A DNA stretch of 64,000 bases from Bradysia coprophila (taxonomy: Eukaryota; Arthropoda; Insecta; Diptera; Sciaridae): NCBI RefSeq assembly GCF_014529535.1, contig NW_023503302.1:5194314-5258313 (forward strand), written 5' to 3'. Position 1 is the first letter of the stretch; each line of letters opens with the position of its first letter. Shown piece after piece: positions 1-12,423 of this stretch. The notes beneath the pieces are model-generated. The model made no database searches, had not been told where the DNA came from, and saw nothing but the letters and a program-made list of their open reading frames with translations. A program made the translations under genes and the position numbers.

Positions 1-117
1 CACTAGCATGACATGTTTACACGTTTGACATGCTTATGCACGGTAAAGTGCACTTTACATCACTGCTTGTGACAGGGAAAATGCACTAACCGTCCACAAA
101 CATGTATAATGAGTTAC

Positions 118-223
118 GTCACTGCTTGTAAATGTTTGTTTAGGCACGTGTGATTACTCCACTCGCCTTCGGCTCGTTCCGCAAACCTCACACTTGCCTA
201 AACAAATATTTACAAACAGTGAC
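118..223. repeat. Foldback with GC-rich centre
   Basis: GTCACTGCTTGTAAATGTTT and its near-complement at 195-223 pair over about 35 bp. The centre reads CTCGCCTTCGGCTCG, a self-complementary GC-rich motif seen in similar form elsewhere in the window. Confidence 0.75.
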
Positions 224-237
224 CTAACATACTAAAA

Positions 238-657
238 AGATGGGCATCGAATGATAAAATTTTTCTTCCTACTAGTTTCATGTACATCGAAAACAAACTT
301 ATATGATTTACCCACACTATCAAACAAAATCAAATTTCATCAAAGTAATCTTTTTTAATTAAGGCTATGAGCAACAGTATAAAATCCCGTTTTTTCTCGG
401 ATAGCTTTCAGATCCTTAGTCCTACATAGCCCGTCTTCGAACCTAGCCTCGGGATTTTAATTCCACGTATTTAAAAAAAAGAATCATCCAAATTGGTTGA
501 GAATTACTCAAGTTATCGTGCCCTCAACGAAAAACTGTTACCCACATTTAACGTTTTTCATAGCATTTCATACATTTTCAATCACAGTGAACCTTTTTGT
601 TACCCACATTTTTCATCGGTATTTGCTGGTGTAGGACCCTGACTTTCAGTCAAGGGA
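238..657 (+). repeat. 415-bp direct repeat, left copy
   Basis: Starts GATGGGCATCGAATGAT and ends near CCCTGACTTTCAGTCAAGGG. The same sequence, with scattered substitutions and small indels, recurs at 2696-3113 in the same orientation, so the pair brackets the tandem array. LTR-like in layout, but the ends are not TG...CA. Confidence 0.85.
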
Positions 658-1664
658 ACAAGACAACTAAACCTGTTACAGACGACTGTCATCTGCTATT
701 GACAACAATAAATAATAATAATAAAAATAATAAGCAATAACTAGGTCCCACCTTTTGGGGGGGTCAGGTCCCTTGACTGACACTTTTCTAAATGTATTTT
801 CGACGTATTCATGAAAACTTGTCACATTTAATACATAATATATTTACTATATTAATGACTCCAGGCAAATGACAGTAAACTTTGACAAATTTTCTTTTCT
901 TGGAAACCATCGAGGGTAAGGTGGAATTATTTTTGACCACTTTTTGAGCATCAACCTCAAATCATAAATAAAATATGACTCGTGTAGATTACGACCCTCG
1001 CTTCGTTCTGGCCGTAAACTTCCCACTCGTATGAGCTGTCTATTATTCTGTTTGATTGCATTTTTTTTTACATCAGAGTAGATGCGAAGTTTGTTTTGTG
1101 AATGTGGAACGAGGACTTTTTCACAAAACAAAAAAGTGCGATAGATGTTCTTCTCTTACAATTTTGCGTAAAAAAAGGAAGTTCCCCGGTACTTAATATA
1201 CCTTCACATGGTGACATGATAATTAATGAACTTAATTAGATTTTGGTTCATCGTTAAAAATAACTCAGTTTACCAATATTTTCGGTAAATTGGTACCACT
1301 CTAAAATGGTAAAGGGATTAAAAATATTTGTAAAAAGAGAAATTTATTGGTAGACCGAGAAAAAATAATCCCTCGATTTCCCATTCACAAAACCTTCAAT
1401 CGTGAATAAAATGTCACGACTCGTGTGAATTACGCAAACTTCACACTCGTAAAATTTTTACAATATTCATTTAATGCCATGTATTTAAAAAAAATCTTCA
1501 AAAATTAGTTGAGATAATTCATCTTATATTCCCTGCAAAAATTTAACTTTTTTATTAAAATTTCTTACACTTTTTAATCAAAGTGTGCTAATTTAATAAC
1601 AGGCATTTTGCTGGCGTAAGATGTGGTTGTAAAGGGAGTAAAAAACTACCTACTTGATAAATGA

Positions 1665-2665
1665 CAGACAACTTGATAGTCAACTATCAAGTCGTTAGTC
1701 AACTATCAAATTTGATAGTCAACTATCAAGTTGTTAGTCAACTATCAAATTTGATAGTCAACTATCAAGTTGTTAGTCAACTATCAAATTTGTTAGTCAA
1801 CTATCAAGTTGTTAGTCAACTATCAAATTTGTTAGTCAACTATCAAATTTGTTAGTCAACTGTCAAATTTGATAGTCAACTATCAAGTTGTTAGTCAACT
1901 ATCAAATTTGATAGTCAACTATCAAGTTGTTAGTCAACTATCAAATTTGATAGTCAACTATCAAGTTGTTAGTCAACTATCAAATTTGATAGTCAACTAT
2001 CAAGTTGTTAGTCAACTATCAAATTTGTTAGTCAACTATCAAATTTGTTAGTCAACTATCAAAGATAGTCAACTATCAAATTTGTTAGTCAACTATCAAA
2101 TTTGTTAGTCAACTATCAAATTTGTTAGTCAACTATCAAATTTGTTAGTCAACTATCAAATTTGTTAGTCAACTATCAAATTTGTTAGTCAACTATCAAA
2201 TTTGTTAGTCAACTATCAAATTTGTTAGTCAACTATCAAATTTGTTAGTCAACTATCAAATTTGTTAGTCAACTATCAAATTTGTTAGTCAACTATCAAG
2301 TTTTTAGTCAACTATCAAATTTGATAGTCAACTATCAAGTTGTTAGTCAACTATCAAATTTGTTAGTCAACTATCAAATTTGTTAGTCAACTATCAAATT
2401 TGTTAGTCAACTATCAAATTTGATAGTCAACTATCAAGTTGTTAGTCAACTATCAAATTTGTTAGTCAACTATCAAATTTGTTAGTCAACTATCAAAGAT
2501 AGTCAACTATCAAATTTGTTAGTCAACTATCAAATTTGTTAGTCAACTATCAAATTTGTTAGTCAACTATCAAATTTGTTAGTCAACTATCAAATTTGTT
2601 AGTCAACTATCAAATTTGTTAGTCAACTATCAAGTTTTTAGTCAACTATCAAATTTGATAGTCAA
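1665..2665. repeat. Tandem array of a 20-bp unit
   Basis: About 50 units of TTTGTTAGTCAACTATCAAA. Parts of the array alternate two unit types in a 40-bp higher-order period, with GATAGTCAACTATC, a perfect palindrome with a 4-nt centre, in one type. Two places lack part of a unit (around 2061 and 2495). The unit lacks stops in some frames, which creates spurious repetitive reading frames here. Confidence 0.97.
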
Positions 2666-2695
2666 GTTGTTAGGAAGAGATGTTTACAAGTTAGA

Positions 2696-3113
2696 AGATG
2701 GGCATCGAATGATGAAATTATTCTTCCTACTAGTTTCATGCACGTCGAAAACAGACTTATATGATTTACGAACACTACCAAACAAAATCAAATTTCATCA
2801 AAGTAATCTTTTTTAATTGAGGCTATGATCAACAGTATAAAATCCCGTTTTTCTCGGATAGCTTCCAGAACCTTATTCCTACACAGCCCATCTTCGAACT
2901 TAGCCTCGGGATTTTAATTCCACGTATTTAACAAAAAGAATCATCCAAATTGGTTAAAAATTACTCAAGTTATCGTGCCCTCAACGATTTTTTGTTACCC
3001 ACATTTAACGTTTTTCATACCATTTCATACATTTTCAATCACAGTGAACCTTTTTGTTACCCACATTTTTCGGTATTTTCTGGTGTAAGACCCTGACTTT
3101 CAGTCAAGGGAAT
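2696..3113 (+). repeat. 415-bp direct repeat, right copy
   Basis: Partner of 238-657, same orientation, about 90 percent or more identical by eye. Confidence 0.85.
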
Positions 3114-3130
3114 AAACGACAATATCTGAC

Positions 3131-3258
3131 TACAGTGAACGACATCTCAAATGTCTCACTGTCAAATTTTTCTGAGAATTTTATTGTGTCATTGCAAATT
3201 CACAATGACATTCTCTGAAAAAAATGACAGTGAGACATTTGAGATGTCGTTCACTGTA
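3131..3258. repeat. Foldback, nearly perfect 128-bp hairpin
   Basis: TACAGTGAACGACATCTCAA at the left is the exact complement of the right end, and pairing continues with few mismatches to a small centre (TGTCATTG...CAATGACA). Almost the whole element is stem. Confidence 0.85.
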
Positions 3259-3972
3259 ATTTGGTCTTATTAGGTCTTACAAAAGGCATTTTCAAAACAA
3301 ATAAAGTAAAAGATTTCTGAAATGAATGTCTTGAAATCTTCGATCAACTGAAGTAATAGATCAGGTAGTAAAACTGTTAATATGCTTAAGGTTAAGGAAA
3401 TGTGAGAGGCCATTCACTAATTACTAACGCTCAACGCAAGAAAATACGTACGCTTTCGTGCCCCCTTCCTCCCCTTCAAAGCGTGAAAAATTCGTAAATG
3501 GTAGCTAAAACCTCTGCCATTGTAAAGCTAACTCTACATTTGATGTTTTTCAGTATTTAAAAGTGAAAACAAATCAACAAATTAAACGTTTCCGCCCGAC
3601 TTTTTTGTCTACACCATGTTTTGACAAATCAAATGAGTTCGCAAAACTTCTACGATCTGATTTTTTTTAAATTTTGATGGAGCACGAAACAAAATCTGGT
3701 TCCCCCATGTTTCAAAATCCAATTATTTTGTCAATTTAAACTTTTTAATTTTGAAGCGAAATCCCAGCAACTTTATAGAGATGCCACGTCAATTTTGGAA
3801 CTGTTTTTGATTTTGATTGAGGAACAACTCATTGACGTGTTTCGTCTCTTGTTGATTGGTCGTAATATTTGCAGACCCTTTGGACTTTAGCAGCGAAAAG
3901 ACGCGAGTCATGACTAGACCGTTGGTGCATAATATTGAATAGTTGATGGGAGGAAAACTCTAAAATCGAAGT

Positions 3973-4033
3973 TTCATCATTTAAAGCATCTACAATGGCC
4001 CAGTGTTCCATTATAGATGCTTTAAATGATGAA
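3973..4033. repeat. Short foldback
   Basis: TTCATCATTTAAAGCATCTA pairs with its near-complement at 4012-4033; about 20 bp of centre. Confidence 0.65.
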
Positions 4034-4211
4034 CAGAACAGAAAACCAATAAAACTAGACCGCAGTGGCATCATTACAACATGCGAAACATAATCTGTCT
4101 GATAAGTGTCTGATTGTGCTGCGTTCGATGTAATAGTTATAAGTAATTGGCACTTGAAGTGCAAGCTCGCAACACCATTTAGCAAAGATACGTCAAAAAT
4201 ATTTGGAAACT

Positions 4212-4322
4212 CAAAGCACCTAGCAGGGTAATAGAACTTTTACCACGTCAAATAAAGTAGTATTTTGATACCAATAACCAATAGCCTTAATGGTAATTTT
4301 GTAATGACATTAAGGTGCTTTG
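4212..4322. mobile_element. MITE with CAAAGCACC ends, deleted copy
   Basis: Left end CAAAGCACCTAGCAGGGTAA and interior (CACGTCAAATA, GATACCAATA, CCTTAATGGTAATTTTG) match 12236-12423. The right third is missing except for the terminal GGTGCTTTG. Flanked by GGAAACT and GGAAAAT, a 7-bp duplication with one difference. Confidence 0.8.
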
Positions 4323-7300
4323 GGAAAATGCAAAGTTCTGAAAGAACAGGCTAAGACACTCACGAGGGCGGGTCACATCAAATTTGTTAAACGCACTCAT
4401 TACATATTGTGTCAACTTGAAAACAAATTTTGTTTGTTTAGTTGAAATCATCATTAATTTTTTTAATGGAAAAGTGACGCTCTGTACAGCAATGAATGTA
4501 CATACAAGGTGTGGCCGATTCTTCAAAATCTGTCGATTTATATTGAACGCACTAATTTATTATTTATTATTTTTTGTCAAAAGAATATGAAAATGGGTGC
4601 GTTAGAATCCGCTTTTAAAATCGTTTATTCCTCCAAGGTGACATTTATATTCATTGTGCCTCAAGTGCCAATTGATGAAGTAGATAAAAAGTTGAAAAAT
4701 CTAGTTTAGCTCGGCTTTGTCTCGGATCAACAATCATACGAAAACGTGACTTTTTATTTTCATGCTGAGTTTTGTAATGGATTTTACATGCTGTGCCCTA
4801 TACGCTCACGACTAGTTTTTCTTGCAAAATACCTCATTCGGTCCCGAATTAAGAGATTTATTATTTTATTTAGCGTATGGCGTCATGAATCGTGAAAATT
4901 CTTTGACATCGCTTTTTCTTGACGTCGATTACGATAACAGATGAATAGTCGATTCTAAATGTTTAAGCTCTCCTAAAACGAACTTCCTTCATGTGCATTG
5001 CACCGCAAATGTTCCATTTTTGTGTGTGAAGTCTAGACCTATTTAATGCCCAACGAAATAAACACACCTCTTTTCCTACATTGAATTTATGTTAAATCGT
5101 TGATAATATTGTATGGCCTCGTTAAGCTCACCATAAATCAAATTTTAAAATTGATTGAAAGCTTATTGCTTCAATCGATTCATCCATAAATTATTTGAAA
5201 AATTTTTAATTGATAAATTTGATTCGATTTAATAGACTAAATAGTCAAATAAATGAAATTCCCATTCCCATTATTCAACAAATTACGAAATTACGGAGAA
5301 AAATGAAACAATTTACGTGCAATATGTGTTGCACAGCTGCATTGGCATGTCAATATATATTTATAATATGTACGTAGCAGAGCTTTTGTAATTAAATCTA
5401 CTGAAATTTAAATCATTTTCAGATCGTTTAAATCATAAATATTTTGCGTGTTCTCTGGTTTCGTGCCTGGTGGAAAGGTGAAATGGCTCGACTCCAATAT
5501 CCACAATCACTTAATGAACGCTAAAAATGAGGGTACATTATGGTTGTAACCGGCCAACAGGATGTAACGCCAGAAGGTCTGAATATTGTATATATAAAGT
5601 ACACCGTCGACTGGCACAACATTTTCGAAACCACATTTACTGTGTTTTCCGTTTATCTCTCCGAAAATGTCTCTATATTTACCCAATTTGCCTCCCTCCC
5701 CGCCATCACACACATAAAACGGTGCACAGTTACAAAAGCCAAGGCTAAAGTAAAACAATTCTCTAAAAGATGGTGGAAACGAAAACCATTAAAAATGCTT
5801 TTTGTGTATGGATGGAAAGCAGAGGTTTTTCCTACTCTTGTTGTTTATATATTCATGTTATTTACCTCGGCTCTTTATAGAAAATACTATACACAGGGGT
5901 GCGGAAAATGAAATTACAAGCTAACCGAAATAGGCTATTTTAACTGAAAATAATTTAATTTGGTGTTTTATTTAATGGTTCTCGCTTTTTCATTTTGAAT
6001 GCTATCCGCTATTATGGCTAAATGTGTAATTATTCGTTGAGAGCTTATGACTGAAGGTTTAGGTGTTTCCTATTGTATGACAAAAAAAATCAGAACTTTG
6101 TTGCGTGCTATTTGAACAAGGTTACAAAACGTTAGACGATGAATATAAAGAGATGTTTTTAGACTAATTGGATTTGCTTATTAGTTTGTTGTTGTTTGTT
6201 TGTTTCGTTTTTTTTTTAAGAAACCCCTTTTCTGTTTCAAACTTAATCTGAAAGTCAGTAATCAGATAGCTTACATCCATTATATTTCTGCTATTACATT
6301 CCAAATGCACAGAGACGAATGCAAGCTGAATCATTTAAATTTAATTGAAAAATCCATTTGCGATTCGTAATAAATTCGTATTTCTCTCGGGTGTCAACCA
6401 GAGAAATGAGAAATCAATTTACTTATGCAAATTATGAGGCTTGTAGGCTCATAGGGTCTTTTAATTGATTTCGAAAAACCTGATTTAACGTGACCCTGAA
6501 ACCTGTTTCTGATCTGAACTACTTTTTTTAAAAATCTAGCCTGACCTGTTTAATAGTCATTTTTGAATTTTTAAGGTTTCTAGTCTTCACTTGCGTCACC
6601 TGCTTTCTGAATCTTCGTTCACTCAGTAAAAGATATGAATGTGTATACGCATCTAATTTAATGCTAACTCCACATTGAACTGATGACTTCCTGGAGAACT
6701 CTATTTCGACGAGTAGGACGAATAAAAGAATGATTGTGGAATGTAGAATTAGGACTCATAAAGAAGCAATTTCATCACCCCTGCATGAGCTAAGCAGCAC
6801 GTTCGAGGAAATGAGTGTCAGTTGGAGGTCCACAAATATGAGGATGTTGATGGTCCACAAATATGAGGATGTTGATGGTCATCTTATGGAAATCCAAGGA
6901 TGTAATGTGAACGGAACAAACGGTATGGACAGTAGTGAGATTAATATGAGTTTCATAAGACAGGTAATTGCAAAAGTTATAACAGGTGAGATTCAAACGA
7001 ACAGATAATTGATTTCTCTTTGTGATATTATATTGTGTCACATTGCATTGTGTTATACCTCAATATTTTCCGAGCAATGAAACAGCTCAGGTGGTCGGTT
7101 TATCTCCCCGCTGCCGTGTAGTTAGTCCGATCACTTGGTCAAGCGACGGTGATTGTTGCTAGTATGTAAGTCTACTGCATACCGAGTAGCGACCCAGAGC
7201 TTTCTTAGAAATAAGAATTGGGAGTGTAAGAGGGAAAACCAAGTGGTAACTCCATTGTCAGTGTTTTCACGTTCGTACTCTCTGGGAATATCCACAGGAA

Positions 7301-8084
7301 ACAGCTCGGATGTTGCAAGGTCAAGGTCAAGCTCTGATTAATGCTGGCATTAATAGCAAAACGCTTGTTCAAAGAGCTGAAGTAAAATATTTGAAATCAA
7401 TCTTTTGCGAAAAACTTAGATGAAATGAAGTAACAGATCACGCTGATATTCTGCAAAAGATCATCGAATGAACGCAATTGTACACAATTTAATGAAAAAC
7501 TGAGAGATCACAGTCACAGTCACAGAGAACGGACGTGTTTATGCGTTGCTCTCTAAAAGTGTTTCTTTTGTGTGGCTGTGTGTGAATTCATTTTCGATTT
7601 TGTCTAATTTCTGTGCCAACTTTTACGGCTTTGGTGTTTTTATTTTGCTGTAATGGTTAAATGGTGAAATTATTTTAAAGGTTTTATTAACGAAGTCAAA
7701 GTGTTGTTCTCGTAGGTCATTTTCTCTTTGATCAATAAAGTTGTTCTCGCCTCATTGTGCGATATCAACAATTGTGTTATTTCCTTTGTTATTTAACATG
7801 TGCTTCGTGGCGTCGGTGTACGGATTAACAATCGACTCTACCAGAAGCTAATGCTAAATTACGTGCTCGATTAATGTACGAAAATGACACATTGCCGTAT
7901 GGCATCTGGCAGTCAATTTTAGTGCAGGTAAGGTACAAACGCCTCGGGTTCTCATTTGACACCCCAAAACCACATAGCAAATTTTTACAAATTTGCTGTG
8001 GTACAATCCCAAGATACAGAAACTATCTTGTACTCCAAAATGACCGCGAGGTTTAACAGATCTATTGATTGATACGTTGTATGG

Positions 8085-8608
8085 ATGTCAAGGGATATGA
8101 CGAAATACGAATCATTCAAACGCTACAACCTGCAACGCCAGAACGAGTTCAGTCACATGGTGGCATGGCGATTTATACGAAGAGGCAACTCAGGGCCTGT
8201 GGTGATTAGACACTTGCTATTACCTAAAACTAATAGCCGTAACCGTAACAAAGTCGGAAATATCAAAAAACCCAACATTCGCTTTCTCCATAAAAGAAAC
8301 CATATCGACATAATGTCAATAGTAGAAAGAGCTACAACATGACAATGTTGATAGCGCCATCTTTGGGAAAATGTACAGGTCAATTAGTGATGGTTGTGGT
8401 ATTCGCATACCACCCACGGCTTGGAGAATTCACAACGTATGGGACGTTAACACACGGTCGATTTGTGAACAATCTAAGTCGGGAGAGATATGATGTAAAA
8501 TCACAGTCCATATGATCAAGAGACTTGTACAATAGCACAACAGGCCCATCTGAGGCTTAGGTGCTGGGCTTACACCCTCCCATCTAATCTAATCTAATCT
8601 AATCTAAT
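8085..8608 (+). mobile_element. Possible 3' end of a non-LTR retrotransposon
   Basis: The segment ends in five TCTAA units (8583-8608) after a relatively GC-rich stretch that includes GCTTAGGTGCTGGGCTTACA. A short-repeat tail of this kind is typical of LINE 3' ends. No reverse transcriptase was recognised, so this is a guess from the tail alone. Confidence 0.3.
8583..8608 (+). repeat. TCTAA microsatellite
   Basis: Five consecutive TCTAA units. Confidence 0.9.
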
Positions 8609-11336
8609 GAAAAACTACTATGTTCTGTATGTGGTTATAAAGTAGTGTTTTGGCAAAGTTTTTCTTCTGACGAACAATCAATCAGTAGTAACATAGTCAA
8701 GTCAATTGTTAGTAGGAACATAAATCGAGCCACATTTGCTCAGGAGGAGATAATTGGAAAAATAATGGCGAATATTTGTTCAGGCCTTTTCTAAGAAATT
8801 ATAGAAGGTGCCAGAAAAGCAAACAGAAACTGCATTTTAGAAACAGTAGGATCTTGATTAAAGTTTTAGCTACGTACAAACTGCTCCACCATTTGTAGAG
8901 AATAGATTGAAAATATACATCCAAAAGATCGTATGCCCAGTTCGTATTTCTACCACAGTAAAAAGGGACTCACAACGTCAACAGAAGCAAAGTTCACGTT
9001 TTCGTGTTAGTGGTGCTTAAGCGCTTAATGTAATCTGCCATTTACATTGTCTGGTCTATGATGTAATCTACTATTTCTATGAATTTAGGGTCATAATTCC
9101 TTTAGGTAGTCTATACCTCTATGATTTCTAAATAAATAAACTATTTTTTTTTAAACCGAATTCAAGCAAAATCTACTACTTTGCTAATCTTAATTACATA
9201 TGTTGCTAAATAAGACCAGAGTTTTTATTGTATTCTCAAATTCTAGCTCTTCCAGCAAATCTATTTCTAGCGTAAAGCCTTCCATTTTCCATTAAGAGCA
9301 CTTCTACAAAATTTTGATACGGTTCACTGAAAAAGACGACGGTAACATTATTCACAAATAGTAAACATTATCGCTGAGCCATTATAACGGATGTCATATT
9401 GGCCCCATCTGCTGTTGTTTTTAATATAAAAAAGTTCAGATTCGGAAAATTATTATCCTTCAGTTCCTTCAGTTTGAATCACAACCACAATAATTTCCGT
9501 TCATTTGTGAAAGATGGCGTTGAAGTAAACATTTCAAATGGTGTGTTTCTTTGAACATTTTTTTGACCGTCTTTTTATCACTGATTTTTACAACCATTTC
9601 AACAGTTGAAGCTGCACATTGCGCTTCACCCAACTTTTGGTTTTTCCGTTTCAACTGTTGAAGCTACACATTATGCGTTACACAACTTTTGGAATGCGAT
9701 CGAAAGTTAGAATTTTATCCTACGCGCAAAAGTCCATGTTCGAATTTAACAATTTCCATTCTACGCGCATTCTTCGAATGTGATTCAAATTGAATGGTCT
9801 CAACCTATAGTAACATCTTAGTAATTTTCAAGATGGTTTCAACAAACGGTTTAAAGAATTTTTTTAGATGAACGCAAATTTCTTTGTCCATTTTTAAATT
9901 TTAAACATTTTTGAAATAATCGGACTGGATTTGATCATGCCCGCACGTTAGTAAGCAAGTAAGCAAGTCCACTACCAAAAAGGTTTTAACAAAAAAAAAT
10001 TTGAGGACGGCGGAGCATATTTACAGCAACTTTTTGACTTCTCCCCCTTGGCTCCAATGGCTCCCAAGATGGCTCCTAAGATATCTGAAATCTAGGAATC
10101 CATACGAGTCCAACGAGCTATCACACGTTACTGCAGCTTCAAAATTGGCCGAGATATTGAACTTCGAAATATTGATTTTTGTTTGAAAATAAGAATAATT
10201 TCGTATTTTTAGATAACTCAAATTGGCTACGTTAGTTAGTTAGTTCCTATGAAAAAGGACGATTTCGTAACTCTTAAACGTTTCTTACGATTTTCCTGAA
10301 ATTTCGGTTATAGGTCAATCTCGGGCCCTAGATTAAAATAAGATTTTAAAAAATTGGGGTATGCAAGCGTTTTTGGGAGCTAGGACTCCCGGAAGTTTCC
10401 ATACAATGCCATATAACAGCGTGTTTTGTGTGTGTGTCAGAAGAAATTTTTTTTCAGCTAGTAATAAATTAAGATTGGCTCACCTAGTTTGTGTATATTA
10501 CGTAGGTGGAAGCACGGGGTTTCAGGGGGTTTCGAACATTTAGTTTTTTCATGTTGCAGATATTGCAGTGTCAAATTCTGTCCAAGATGTGACATATTTG
10601 CAAGGTATTGGTCTTTTTCACAAAGTATAATCAGCGTAACCTTCGTAAAAAGAATCTTGAATCTGACAAGAGCACGTGTGCCAACGTGTAAAAAACAAAT
10701 GTTCAAAAGATGCGGGAAAAGGCAATAAGAACGCATAAGATTCTATTCAGTACAATTAGGCCGTGTGTCACCGCACATTCTTTAAAAGAATTAAAAAATT
10801 CTCAAATAAGTTGACATTTTTGGTCCGAACATTTCTGACGCCAAATTTTCCAATTTTCAACAAACTAATCCTCGCCGAGTTAATACTGCAAAATACGAAT
10901 ACGACACACAATTTGTGACTTGGACTTTGCCAAACAAAAACAAATTGACAATATAATAGCATTTCAGTTGATCGCTAACAAAAATCGAATACACACAACA
11001 TTGTCCTACAAGTTCACCACACTAATTTTAACTGAAAGCCAGACTTCCACTTCCAAGGTCTTTAGGCAATATATACCTTGCGCTTTGCGTATTTGTGGGG
11101 AACATGCAAAAGTTCATCACAGTAGGCTATTGAACCCACTAAAATCTAATTTTAAATCGCTAGAATAATTCCATAAATCTAAATGTGATACTAAGAAACC
11201 ACGTGTTTCAATAAGTCCTGGGAGCGATCCTGAAGACATGGACCTAATCTTTTTGGGCTGAACGGCGTACTTTCGTTCACTTTTCCAAGCCCTCTCAAGA
11301 AATATCACTAAATAACTAAAGAAATCCAACATTACA

Positions 11337-11408
11337 TCTACATTACACATTACATTACACATTGCACATTACATTACATTACATTGTAATGTAATGTAAT
11401 GTAATGTA
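11337..11408. repeat. ATTAC-rich palindrome
   Basis: A run of ATTAC units is followed by its complement (GTAAT units), centred near 11384, giving an uninterrupted inverted repeat in low-complexity sequence. Confidence 0.75.
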
Positions 11409-11660
11409 GCGTTACAAACTGCATCTTTGATTTAGAGATGATTCCTCTGGCACTTCCTAACTTCCATGGGATTTTTCGATGGATTTGAGTTATTTTCGAT
11501 ATAAGCGAGGTGTTCCAAGGTTGGTTCCTAAATTTTGGAATAAAAGATAATTCCTCTGACACTTCCCAACTTCCATCGGATTTTTCGATGGATTTGAGCT
11601 GTTGTTGACATGAGATACTTACAATGACCCTTACCCGTAAACTTCCAAAAGATCTGATAT

Positions 11661-12063
11661 CCGCCAAAAAACCCTAAAGGGTGAAAGTGTGACGCAAGTC
11701 TCTGTTTCTACTTACAAAATAACTGATATCGCTGAGGGTGACGCTTTCTGAGGCGAAAGTTTTATCAAAAAAAAATTGACCCAAAAAATTTAAGAAAGAA
11801 AATTTTAGAAACAATTGCGTCACATGTGGCAGATTATTCAGGACATATTTTTCCCTGTTTTAACTGTTATCCTAACATTAGTTTCCTCAACATCTGCCAC
11901 TTGTGACGCAATTTTTTCTAAAATTTTCTTTCTTAAATTTTTGGGTCAATTTTTTGTTGATAAAACTTTCGCCTCAGAAAGCGTCACCCTCAGCGATATC
12001 AGTTATTTTGTAAGTAGAAACAGGGACTTGCGTCAAACTTTCACCTTTTAGGGTTTTTCGGCG
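11661..12063. repeat. Large foldback, arms about 173 bp
   Basis: Left arm 11661-11834 and right arm 11892-12063 are over 90 percent complementary by eye, including ACTTACAAAATAACTGATAT and GACGCTTTCTGAGGCGAAAG. The spacer is 57 bp. Both inner arm ends carry CTGCCAC next to a TGTGACGCAATT motif. No coding capacity. Confidence 0.9.
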
Positions 12064-12235
12064 AATTTCATTTTTTTAAAAAGAAACTGTCAATCATCTG
12101 TTATCCACAACAAAAATAAATGATGAAGTTTGACTAGTGTCTATATAGAAAAATGTGATCTAAAATAAATTGAAGTAACAGATTTAAATGAAATATCTGG
12201 TAAGCAATTTAAGAACAACAAACGAAGTGACAGAC

Positions 12236-12423
12236 CAAAGCACCTAGCAGGGTAATAGAGGTTTTTACACGTCAAATAGAGTAGTTTTTTGATACCAATA
12301 ATACCATTAGCAGCCTTAATGGTAATTTTGCAATGACATTATGAAAAAAAAGGTATGGAAATATTCGCATACTTCGATTAAAGTACTACTCTATTTTTTT
12401 CTATTACCCTGCTTGGTGCTTTG
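12236..12423. mobile_element. MITE with CAAAGCACC ends, complete copy
   Basis: 188 bp with inverted ends CAAAGCACCTAGCAGGGTAA and CAAAGCACCAAGCAGGGTAA, and a perfect 7-bp duplication GACAGAC at 12229-12235 and 12424-12430. Non-coding. A 7-8 bp duplication would fit a P- or hAT-type transposase; which one is unresolved. Confidence 0.88.

Larger units (their letters stand above)
1..1664. other. Repeat-rich region, no gene
   Basis: Contains a foldback at 118-223, the first 415-bp direct repeat (238-657), and two related blocks around 965-1033 and 1403-1457 that share a motif of the type AATAAAATnTGACTCGTGT followed by AAACTTC-CACTCGTA. The 94-codon frame on the minus strand across the first block is probably accidental. 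Confidence 0.6.

Noticed and set aside
1661..2051. Two short reading frames with repeated NLIVNYQVVSQL
   Set aside because: They are translations of the 20-bp tandem repeat. The frames exist only because the unit lacks stops in that frame.
1665..2665. CRISPR-like array
   Set aside because: The units are contiguous with no unique spacers, and the context is a eukaryotic genome.
3829..4185. 118-codon minus-strand frame
   Set aside because: It runs through a foldback (3973-4033), so part of the protein is encoded by an inverted repeat.
5540..5911. 123-codon plus-strand frame
   Set aside because: No recognisable domain, an equally long antisense frame, and no splice or start context. Probably chance.
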